Assembly: GCA_009746045.1 (NCBI GenBank)
Contig: RPFO01000111.1
Coordinates: forward strand, 537,301 to 601,300
Reading direction: 5' to 3'
Length of the DNA: 64,000 nt
Origin: Mesostigma viride
Taxonomy: Eukaryota; Streptophyta; Mesostigmatophyceae; Mesostigmatales; Mesostigmataceae
Part shown: positions 1 through 23,100 of the stretch, in pieces
How the letters are laid out: every line of letters starts with the position of its first letter
Numbering within the stretch: the stretch's first letter is position 1
Translations under genes and position numbers: made by a program
Notes under the pieces: generated by a model
What the model was told of the DNA's origin: nothing
The model's input: only the letters and a program-made list of their open reading frames with translations
Databases searched by the model: none

Positions 1-319
1 GTGAGATGGCCATTGCTGCGTGGCATGAGCCCATGTATACGCATGCTAGTCTATGCGCATGATGCACGCTGCTTTATAAATGGGGGAATCTTCCCCATCA
101 AATTTTGGTTGTGGTGTTGGGTGCATATGGTCAAGGGGGCCAGTGTCATGCAAATTGGCTGTTTTTCACACATGCAGGGCTCCCTTGCTAAATAGTATAG
201 TATGGTAATGCGTGCCCCACAATACCCTAATAATGCTTTTAGGCAATACACATGAATATGCTTTTGAAATTCTTTTACCATGATGCAGACGATATTTGTA
301 ACTTTCGTGTAATTATTTT
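1..319. other. AT-rich sequence without a recognisable gene
   Basis: No coding pattern, RNA gene or repeat was recognised here. It is the left flank of the TTAA-bounded element that follows. Confidence 0.5.
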
Positions 320-850
320 TTAAGGGGACCGGACGGTTCTAACCACCCCAAAAGTGAACTCATGTAATAACATTGTAATTGCACATGATATGTCCAGATT
401 TGAGTTTGGGGCATCAAAACAACATGTTTGGGCATGCATCCCCCCACCTGTAGGGTTCATGACCCCTGGCTATACACCGGATGCCAGCATAATACGCTAA
501 ACCATAGGGTCCATGGCACCTAGTGCCTAGGTGCATGGCAAGACCAAATTCAATCAGCCATGATATTTTCTTTAAGTTCCCACTGTTTACAAAAAACCTG
601 GCTAGTTGGGTCCCAAAAATGGTACTTCAAACTAGTAGCTGATAAATTTTGACCTAAAAAGGGTCTTTTTTAGCACGTAAAAAAATAAATCAAATCAATA
701 ACACATGTTATATGGCCAGTGGGGATAAAATCAAATATTAGATGGTGGGAAATGTACACTGACAAATTTTCAGCTCAATCTGACCAGTATAACACATATA
801 TGATCATGGTTATAGCCCATTTCAGGACTTGGAAAAAACTGGAAAAACTG

Positions 851-1362
851 TCAATCAAGCACACTGTTGGCCCCCGTGTCATCACATGCTGCACAAAACC
901 AGGGATCACCAGGCACGGTGGACAGCGTGAAACCCAAGCACAACATGTGGCCCCCATGGTCGCCCGGATCCTGGTTGGAACACAAGAGAAAGGGGTTCAC
1001 CTTCTTGTGCTCTGCACCGCCACACACCGTGCAGAGCACACTGTCACTGCCACTGTCACTGGATTCCCCCCCCCTTCCTGCCCAGCCACGGGCTGCCCGT
1101 AGATGGCATAGCCACTGCCATGCTCATACTCCCCACCGGCCTTGTTATCCTTCCACTTGCCCCCCTGGGCCTCAGTTTTTTTCTTCTTGCGCAGCCTGCG
1201 CCAGTTTGGGTCCCTCTTCTTGGCCTGCTGGCGTGCCCTCTCCAGCTTGAGGGAGGCCAGCTGCTCCTCCACAGCCGGTGTGACCGTGATGCCCAACCAC
1301 ATACTACCATCCTCTGCACATATGGTACCTCCTATGTTCAAGGTTTGACGACGTTCTGCCAA
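851..1362 (-). pseudogene. PHD-finger protein fragment, frameshifted, inside the TTAA element
   Basis: Two overlapping minus-strand frames form one C-terminal region. Frame one (997-1362) gives a charged segment with a KKKK cluster ending near GYAIYGQPV. Frame two (851-1039) gives a Cys/His array with LCTVCGG, then LLC, then HMLCLG, then PWFCAAC. This has the C-x2-C ... C ... H-x2-C ... W-x-C-x2-C order of a PHD zinc finger, a family that usually reads histone H3 tails. The frames join if one base is gained or lost in the nine-C run at about 1066-1074; the joined linker would be Ser/Asp/Glu-rich, typical before a PHD finger. No start or upstream exon was identified. The finger could belong to the element's own protein or be captured host sequence. 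Confidence 0.45.
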
Positions 1363-2967
1363 GAACTGCCCAAGTTACAACCATTCCAAGACGGCCACCC
1401 ATGTAGACACTACAAGGAAATTATAGTAACCATTCAGCCACACTAGCACCTCCTTCTTCATCAAAGACATCTGCAAACTGACCAAAGCACACATGATTAA
1501 CTCTTGCACGCTGACGGCAACGCATGCTCAACGTGGGGGGTCATTGTGACAAGAACTACTCAAGTTGATGGGTTTCCTATATGACCACCTGACAAGGCGC
1601 TAAGGACCACTCAGTAAGTTAGTAACCCCACAGTGCCACTTCATATGCCATCCAACATGCACCAAAACCATGCTGAGTATGTTTACAATGTACAAAGGGG
1701 TGGCCACGCACCTCATATGTGTTCATCATCCCTCCAGCATGGCCAGCCTTGTAAATATGTTCATAGCCTTGACGATGGTAGCCCTAACATGCCTAAGCAG
1801 CATTTCCTATGTTTCTCCCAGGTTAGAGTGTAAGGTTGATGCCAACCAAGCTAATCAGCTCAACAACACCTCCTAAACTGTCCTCCCCGGCATGGATGAC
1901 AAACTGGGACTATGGAGGGCAAGGAACCAAGTAGGAACATGGTATATATAGCTTGCATGCAGTCATGCATGTCAACCATGGTTGGCTCAGCACATTGTAG
2001 TCTTGTCACATCATCATAACAAAGGAAAGCTCAAACAACCATTGGTGCCAGCTATCTACATGCAGTCACACAAATGCAATATCTCCAACATCATCATCAC
2101 TAAAACACTTCCATCCCTGCACGATAAAATGCAAAGAAACCATTGGCGGCCCTTCAGCGCATGAGCGCTGTGATGCCGCTGCGGCCTGCGAAGAGAGGGT
2201 GCGTCACTCTCAAACAACAAGAAGCGTCCATACGCACAACATCCTTGCCAGAACACGTTTTATGAAATGCCTTATACCTTCCCGACGAGCTATAGGCTGC
2301 GACTGAAGCGGCCCTGATCACGACATCAACGAAAACAATCTAAAGCTGCCAGGTATTCGGCAACACAACGGCAAGCGACGGCAAGCTAGCTGGCGGAAAC
2401 TGCCCAAAAAGAACGCAAAAAAAAATCGAACGATGAGCTCATAGAAGAAGGCACTGATAGCATATAACATTCGCGACAAATCTGTAACTCGCCCTCGTAA
2501 ATCCCTCGCCCAGGCGCGCAATAACAGCCGTTATTCCATGGACAGGTCAGACACGCACTGCGCAGGTCTGAACAATTACCTACCGATAATGGCCGAAAAT
2601 CTGGCAAAAAGCACCAGCTCGGTTTGGAATTCGATGCAACCGATATTAATGCCTGCTTCACGGTCAGAACAACCCCCAAAACCGCGATTTTACAGCCGCT
2701 ATCATGAATTCTATTTCATTCCGCGCGACCAAAAAATTCAGATTACCCCCCATGCCGATGGCATAAAAAAACAACAGCGATATTGTAAACCAGCTGATTT
2801 CCGCCACAAACTAACACCATATACTCATCGTCTTTTAGATTCGAGTAAAATTTTTGCATTTCGCCTGCCCTAGTGTGGTAGTTTCGCCTGAACGCAGTCG
2901 CCATGGCCACTTCCGCAAGGGGTGCGCGCACCGTGCACGTGAAATTTATGACCTTCGGTACCGGCGC

Positions 2968-2991
2968 GAATTTTTTGGCGCCAAAAAATTC
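2968..2991. repeat. Perfect 24-bp palindrome next to the right terminal repeat
   Basis: Each arm is GAATTTTTTGGC, and the two arms meet with no spacer. It ends one base before the right inverted repeat at 2993. Subterminal palindromes like this can serve as transposase binding sites or form hairpins. There is no equivalent at the left end, where the sequence after the terminal repeat differs. Confidence 0.8.
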
Positions 2992-3012
2992 GGAACCGTC
3001 CGGTCCCCTTAA

Positions 3013-3379
3013 TGAGACTAGTGCATAGTTCTCCGTTGCATGACCATGTGCATGACACGCAATTAGTGCTTACTTATACTTCTAAGCTATTGGTTACCCA
3101 TAGCAGTATATGCATGGGCTAGAGCTACAAATGTACATAAGCAAGCAGCTTTCCAGGGGAGGTGTTGTATACGGCCCATGCAGGCAAAGGACACATGCAT
3201 GCATGCCATGATGACCTTGTGTATGGCTGACGGCGGAGCTCAGATCTTTTGCGTCTGAGCCCCAAATTCAGCCAGATCACTTGCATTTGATGCGCCTTTT
3301 TAAGACGCACTCGCCAGTATAATCGGTTACGGCTGAAACGCAGTATCGAAAAAGATACGCACGTGACAAGACTCCAGCT
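3013..3379. other. No recognisable gene
   Basis: Spacer between the TTAA element and the ORF1-like remnant. Short frames only; nothing recognised. Confidence 0.5.
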
Positions 3380-4640
3380 ATGACGACTCCGAAAGCAAAG
3401 CACGGTTTGGAAAAGGAGCTTTCCGGCTCCCAGCCCAACCCACTAGCTCGCCATCCGATCGTCCTTGCCCAGCCGTCTGGGCCCGCAAACCCATCGCCAG
3501 CAAACCCATCGCCAAGCGCCTCGCCCGAGACCAAGAAAACCTAGGCTACGACAAACACAAATGGCGACAGTACCTAGACTACGCAAGCTTTTCTTTCAGC
3601 GGCTGGCTGAAACTGACCAACGCAGAATGCGCTGACATAGTCCAGTTCTTAGCACTGGAACGCAAGCTACGTGGGCCCGTTGGGTCCATCCCCGCCGACA
3701 ACCTGGAGGAGTTCCTCGCCCTGCCAGAGCTCACCCATCGCCTCGCAATCTTTTTCAGCTTCTTCCAGCTAACTGAACGCGGCCTTGTCGCTAAGCTCCG
3801 CAACCCAGCCCGGCCTGCGCAGCCGGCAGCCACATCGGCTCCCCCCCTCTGCAAGCTGATGACATCCGAGCAGTGCTGGAGGAGCACGTGACCTCACTGG
3901 CCGTTGGCCGAGAAGCTGACCTCGCTGAACACGACGCTCAACACGGTGGACGGAGGCCTGGGTCTCCGATGTGGAAGCCAAGGTCGCCCACAAGCTCCAC
4001 GTACATCAGCTCAAGGCGCTGCAGACCGCGGCGCAGGCATCTGAGGCGTGCATGTTGCACTTGTCTCTCGCCTAAATCAGGTGGAGGGCAAGTGCGGCCC
4101 CTGCTCGAACGTAGGAAGCTAGAATCCATCACCGCCCAAACCGACGCCCTGGCCGCGCCGTCCCGGCGATTGCAGCGCAGACGGCCCGACCATCGCAGCC
4201 CAGCCCACTCGGCTGGCAGATGATAGCCTCTCTCACGCGCACTCCTACGCGGACCTAGCTGCTGCGCGGTCGAAGCGACCGCCTCGACCACAGACGCCAT
4301 CGGTACGAAACTCCAGGAGCTTGAGGATCTTTGCCAGGCAAAATAACGGAACGCCACCGACCGCGCTAGCTCGCCGCGAATGCCGAGTGGTGCTGCGTCG
4401 TTTCCCCCAGAAGCCAGGTGAGACGTCAACCACCCTTGCCGACGAGCTCAAGGACCAGCTTCTTACCCTCATGGGCCTGGTAGGTGAGGTAGCTAGTAGA
4501 ACTGGGCTGGGTGCCACCGGCCGCCTTACCCACTCACGGCCCGACAAAGGCGGCCCCCCCACCAGTTTGCCTTGTACAGCCATGCAACGTCCTGGCTATG
4601 ATCAGCTTACTTGCCCACGCTCCTCATGCTATTCGATATG
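3380..4640 (+). pseudogene. Frameshifted ORF1/gag-like remnant of a retroelement
   Basis: A good ATG at 3380 opens a 54-codon Pro/Ser-rich frame ending at 3544. A second frame, open from before the first stop to about 3890, contains KWRQYLDYASFSFSGWLKL and LERKLRGPVGSIPADNLEEF, a helical and clearly protein-like pattern with no initiator. Further frames carry acidic coiled-coil-like pieces (about 3870-4060) and an IFARQNNG...RECRVVLRRFPQ...LADELKDQLLTLMG segment (4321-4520) that resembles the folded domain of LINE ORF1 proteins. At least three frame changes separate them. I do not recognise the exact family. The protein-like character is seen; the retroelement ORF1/gag identity is inferred from layout and from the neighbouring mobile DNA. 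Confidence 0.35.
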
Positions 4641-4688
4641 AAGTGGACAGAACTTCCCGGATCGTCTATCGTGTCCGATTGCTGCTGT

Positions 4689-5090
4689 GGCATTAATTAA
4701 TTAATTAAAATCATAGCTCCGTGGGGAGCATATGTAACACATAGCCCTGAGAAAGGGGCATCTATGGGTTTGTAATACAATCAGGGCGACAACCTGCAGG
4801 TGTAGGATGTACGACTATCACCTGCTCTGGGTGCACTAGGTGCACCTGCACCTCCATGATGGTTCATGCCTCCTAAACAAGCACAGGCACCCAGGGGGGG
4901 CTGTGGCATGCCTCTGGCATGTAGGAGAAAGGGGGTCTCTGCCCTTTCTTCCTTGTTGTGCACACACAGGGATTAATAGCACTCCGGTGCTCCACGACTC
5001 CCCAACGGGAGCACGAGTTTGATTAATTAATTAATTAATTTATTATTATTATTATTATTTTATATAATTAATTAATTAATTATCAAGGAG
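4689..5090. mobile_element. Small inverted-repeat element bounded by AATT runs (MITE-like family)
   Basis: Runs of (ATTA)n lie at both edges (about 4694-4710 and 5021-5082). Inside them, the left end reads GCTCCGTGGGGAGC and the right end, reverse-complemented, reads GCTCCCGTTGGGGAGTC, giving imperfect inverted termini. Related segments, including the phrase GAGCACGAGTTT followed by ATTAATT, occur at 46397-46525 (inverted) and several times in 54026-54330. There is no coding frame. It is a dispersed repeat family; the transposon nature is inferred from inverted ends and copy number. Confidence 0.5.
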
Positions 5091-5546
5091 ACAACCAGCG
5101 CAGGCCAGAAATCGGGAGAATCCGGACCATGGTAGCTCGATCGAGCCTGCGCATGCCGTGATCTTGTCCGCGTGTTCGAGTCGTTTCAGGATGATGAATA
5201 TGAATGGTGATGGAAATGTGCATTGAAATTATGGCTGGCTTACGTGTACATAGAGCGACTAGATGACCTAGACGGTGGGGCCGGAAACAGCTTGCTTGAT
5301 CAGGGCGTGTGTTTCGAGCCTAACTGGCCGGGAGTGTCTAGTGGTGAGCACCATTGCTGCGATCGCTCTCCCACCATTTACGATGAAATAAATTATGTTG
5401 CTTCGTTATTTATATAGGTAACCTGGTCAGGTTGATCGCGAGCTTCCACCTATACACAGGGGAACTTACATGCGCAAGGCGTATAATTAGGTGAATATCA
5501 AGGAGACAACTAGCGCAGACCAGAAATCGGGAGAATCCGGACCAAG
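5083..5546. repeat. Pair of ~48-bp direct repeats, 415 bp apart
   Basis: ATCAAGGAGACAAC...CGGGAGAATCCGGACCA occurs at 5083-5130 and again at 5498-5546 with three mismatches. The sequence between them holds no recognised gene. They may be ends of a small element or a segmental duplication. Confidence 0.6.
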
Positions 5547-6036
5547 GTGAATATAATCAGCTGTCTTACTTTTAGGTAACTTGTAGTATACACGCAAGCT
5601 CTCTGCCAAAAGCAGCTGTAGCACAGCAGTAATGTGCATTAGCCACAAAAATAGTTGCTTTGTGCGTGGCACTAAGTCAACCATGGGTTCACAGCGTCTT
5701 GCATTCAAATGCCTCCCTGTAAGGACGTGGCAGGAAACCAGCCAGCAATCATTGCTGCTGCTTTATGTCACCTGACAGAAAGGCGCAGTACCTGCGGACA
5801 CTGAAATGCAAGCAGCCCGCATCCGTAAAAGTGAAAAAGCCTGATCTGTTGTCCATTCTTCCACGCACCAACAATTCCATCAGTCAAGCATTTCCCATCC
5901 ATGGCTATGCGGTTCCACAAATGCATGTAAGATGCTTGCTCCTGATCTCATTTTGGCACGATCAAGCTAAGACAGCCTGCGTGGCACCTGCGAGGTGCTT
6001 GCATGGCACCTATGCAGCGCGCATGCCGTGGGGGGG
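5547..6036. other. 3' flank of the kinesin-13 gene
   Basis: No coding frame with support. This should hold the 3' untranslated region and polyadenylation signal of the minus-strand kinesin gene, but no signal could be assigned with confidence. Confidence 0.4.
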
Positions 6037-19049
<13,013 letters not shown>

Positions 19050-19051
<2 letters not shown>

Positions 19052-19598
19052 GGCGACTATATACGAGAATGAACTGGCCAAGCTAGAAAGACCCGCAGTT
19101 TATATTTTTGGCGAGACGTCGCAATGCTACATCAATCCGGCCAGGCTGCCCCGCTATCGTACATGGGGGAAAGCTGGCAGAGACGTCCCATTCAATGTCC
19201 AATTTACTGGGCTCACTTTATCAGCCTTACGCCATTACCTGACAATGCATCCTTCTCTCCTGCGGGTAAGCGGCGACTCTCACCCGATATATAGAGCGTC
19301 CGTCGAAGTGGTGGTGCATGACATTACATTGCCAGCTATGTTCGCTGAAGAAATGCTTAATCAAATGATCATTGGCAGACGTGCCATGGGCTACCAGACG
19401 ATGCTGTATTGTAAACTATTTTCAAATGCGGCTCCTCGCCTTGCATGTCGAATATTGCATTTTCTCATGCAATTCGCGTCCATCTCTAGTTCCTGGCTGC
19501 AAAAAATGGATGGCATTTTTCGAGTTTTTGACCACTGCACCAAGACTGCACTGTTGGAATGTTTACAGCCCTTGGCTTTAAGTTATCGGTTGAAGTAG
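19050..19598 (+). CDS. Uncharacterised 182-residue reading frame
   Basis: The ATG shares the same CATG palindrome as the kinesin start on the opposite strand, so the two frames overlap by two bases. The translation has a mixed, protein-like composition without low complexity, but I recognise no domain. A GTAAGC donor-like site lies after about 72 codons. It may be chance, since it covers what should be kinesin 5' leader and promoter. It is listed only because the frame is long for this composition. Confidence 0.2.
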
Positions 19599-20124
19599 CC
19601 GACTAGAACTAGAATTTCCGGCCTGTATTCCCTATTCGCACCCATTCATTCCGCGCCGGTGTACGGGAATAAACTCAACTCAACTGAACTCAACCCATTC
19701 ATTCGATTGATGCCGTACCATTCCAGATCGTGCCGAATGGCAGCTTTTCCCGGGCATTTTCTGGAACTGCGTGCACACTGCACACTGCACAGCCTGCACA
19801 GCGTTGAACACAGGCAAATTCACAAATTATTGGCACGCACAGAGCCGGTGGCCACATGAGCGTGATTATGCTTATTGCTTACCATTAGGCTCCATCCCCG
19901 CTGGCGGTGTAATTAAACAGCAGTAATTGTGCGCGCTTAAATCACCCTTCTGCAATTAAGAAAGTGATTCTTATATTTGCTATACATTTTTTTGCTATAT
20001 GGTTTCCAGTACATCATGGTAAAATGTGCGGTGCTGCACATACTTTGCAGCAGTCTGCATAGTGGGATATTGCTAGCTATGTTGTATTGTTATTCTAAAC
20101 CATAGGGACAGAGACCGCGACAGG
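19052..20124. promoter_or_regulatory. Head-to-head intergenic region, probable divergent promoter
   Basis: The kinesin-13 start codon (19051, minus) and the GPN2 start codon (20125, plus) face away from each other across 1.07 kb. No clear TATA box or named motif could be fixed to either start. A 182-codon plus-strand frame occupies the first half. The placement is seen; promoter function is inferred. Confidence 0.4.
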
Positions 20125-23100
20125 ATGCCATTCGGTCAAATTGTGATTGGACCGCCGGGGAGCGGAAAGACAACCTACTGCAATGGTATACAGCAGTTTC
20201 TGGAGCTGGTTGGAAGGTATAATCATATGGCCGCTCTGGACACGATTTCACTCTTACTTTTCGTTATCTCTGGAAGTATTTCTCATTTCTTGAGAATTAT
20301 GCTTGTTGCGAAGCATGTTCGAATTTTTAATTCTTTCTTTTTATTGTTCGGATGTAAAACGTCCGTTTCTATCGGAACCCCTTACAGCTCACGTGCTTGC
20401 CCCGCTGCCCCGCCCCCCCCCCCCCCTAAAAAAACTGTGTTTGTTCACGTGCTACGTGGGCTTGTGCGCGTTTCTTTCTCGCCGCATATCATGTGAACCG
20501 GCGCAGGAAGACCGCGGTCATCAATATGGACCCAGCCAATGACCATTTGCCGTATCCTCCCATGTCAGAATTCATCGGGGTTGAGCGCAGCGTTATCCGA
20601 TTGCCCGTAGATTTGGCTCTTTGTTACGGTACCTTGCCCTAGTACACTCCTTGTGAGCCTGGTCTAGGCACGGAATTGTTTGCGAAAAACACGTGAGCTG
20701 TTGCCACCCTGCGTGTAGGCGTGTGTGGTTGGTCGCATAAGACTGCCGCCGCCTCTGCTCACATGTCACTGGCAGCATTGAATATTGGCCCAGTCAAGGA
20801 GCGCAGGGCCAGCTCTCCACAAGCCTGGGCCGTGGTGTCCTTTCCATGTCTCCCTTGGCTGATGAGTTCGTCGTTAAGTTGGGTTGGTTGAGTCGTTTGA
20901 CTGGAATATCTTTGGGAGCTTTGGGGGAGTGGTGACATGGCTTGGTGTATGGGTGGATGGTTACATTGCGGCCGGTCCACTGGCACGCTCCCTGGACGGG
21001 CCAATGCTTTTACTCGCTCCTTTCACATTTCGCAAAGGGTAACTCTTGTGCGCCCATTCTTGGTGTCGATCGGCGGCACCAGCCTAATGGAGCAAATTGG
21101 GTAGGGGCGGGTATGCGGGGGCAGCCCAACAAGCTGGCACCCCTTGTAGACGCAGGCAGGGGCTCATGCTGTTCTTCTTGGCTGCAATCCTTGACAAGCT
21201 GGAACCGCCGCTGGCAAGCCCCAACCTGCCCTGTTGCATGTTGATGGGGAGTCTCATCTACCATGATGGGCCATCTTCAACGGTGTGGCATCTTCAACCA
21301 TAACATGTCGCGTGGCGTTTGCCAGCTATAAGTGCACGGTGAACATCGAGGAGCTGGTAACCCACCAGGACGCGATGGAGGAATACTCGCTAGGGCCCAA
21401 CGGAGGTGCGCGCCGCCCTGTCCCTGCCCCCACCGAGCAAATGTTGGTTTTCGGTGCCGGGCAAGAACCACCACATTTGTCGGACAAGACCAACCGCCAT
21501 TTTTCGGGTGATGCATGCCCTGGGCGATGCTGTGTGTGGTGTTCCCACCCACGCGTGTGCAATGCCTTGGTGGGCGGATGCGTGCCTTGGTCGCACATGC
21601 TCGGGTGCTGTCGTTGGTGCACATGAAATCGCATCACGGTTACTGGGTCGATGGTTTGCAAGCTCCCATCAATAAGAACCCAGTAGTGCATGCCACACTC
21701 TATTGTGCCGCCGCATCCACGCCACGAGGTATAGCCCACCGATCTACAAGCATGCCACTAATGCTTTTACTGGCTCGAGGTATAGCCCACCGATCTACAA
21801 GCATGCCACTAATGCTTTTACTGGCTCGAGGTATAGCCCACCGATCTACAAGCATGCCACTAATGCTTTTACTGGCTCGAGGTATAGCCCACCGATCTAC
21901 AAGCATGCCACTAATGCTTTTACTGGCTCGAGGTATAGCCCACCGATCTACAAGCATGCCACTAATGCTTTTACTGGCTCGAGGTATAGCCCACCGATCT
22001 ACAAGCATGCCACTAATGCTTTTACTGGCTCGAGGTATAGCCCACCGATCTACAAGCATGCCACTAATGCTTTTACTGGCTCGAGGTATAGCCCACCGAT
22101 CTACAAGCATGCCACTAATGCTTTTACTGGCTCGAGGTATAGCCCACCGATCTACAAGCATGCCACTAATGCTTTTACTGGCTCGAGGTATAGCCCACCG
22201 ATCTACAAGCATGCCACTAATGCTTTTACTGGCTCGAGGTATAGCCCACCGATCTACAAGCATGCCACTAATGCTTTTACTGGCTCGAGGTATAGCCCAC
22301 CGATCTACAAGCATGCCACTAATGCTTTTACTGGCTCGAGGTATAGCCCACCGATCTACAAGCATGCCACTAATGCTTTTACTGGCTTACTTGCCGCCAG
22401 CACCCTGTACATAAGGGGGTCGTGCGACTGCTCACACTGCGATGGCCAGCTTTTCATCATAGAATGACATCTGACAGGTTGCTTCTTGCGTCCGTCCCGT
22501 GCGGTAGCTTGGGCATGGGCACGGTTGCGTGTGGGGGCATGGGAGCGGCAGTACCATGGGGTGTCCCTCTCCTTGGATGCCCACACCCTCGCTATAAATA
22601 CATCCATGCCGTGTTTGTGCCAGTCGCTGTAGGTAGCTTATTGCCAGGCAGACTCATGACTCGCCTCGTATGAACCTAGTATACAGAGATGCCTCCGCAT
22701 AAAGCCGCAACGGCATCATCAAGTGGTCCCCATGGCCCCTGCTCGTGCATGTCCCATGGCCCCTGTGTGTGCGCAGGCCTTCTCTTCTGCATGGACTACG
22801 TCTCGGCCAACATGGACTGGCTGGAGAAGAGGCTGGAGCCCATCAAGGACGGTGTGTGCAGGCGGCTGGCATCGGCGGACATGGCTGAGGGATGAGGCAG
22901 CTTGCACGTGTGCAACATTATCGCAAGCCATCCCGTAGTGGCTTCTGCATGAAGCGGTGGCTGTCAGGCTTGCATGGGTGGCTACTACATGGTGCAGGGG
23001 GTGTCAGGCTTGCACGTGTGGCTGCTGCATGGTGCAGGGGCTGTCAAGGTCGGCTGTTGGTGGAGATTCTGTAACACAACACTCGAACGGAACATGAGTG

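Larger units (their letters stand above)
320..3012. mobile_element. TTAA-flanked terminal-inverted-repeat element (piggyBac-like signature), decayed
   Basis: The sequence GGGGACCGGACGGTTC at 324-339 is matched perfectly by its reverse complement at 2993-3008, and both are flanked outside by TTAA (320-323 and 3009-3012). A TTAA target duplication with inverted repeats of 13-19 bp is the hallmark of piggyBac elements. No piggyBac DDE transposase could be read in the interior. The interior carries a broken PHD-finger reading frame on the minus strand (851-1362), and a perfect 24-bp palindrome sits just inside the right terminus. The inverted repeats and TTAA are seen directly; the superfamily is inferred. 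It may be a non-autonomous or degraded copy about 2.7 kb long. Confidence 0.6.
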
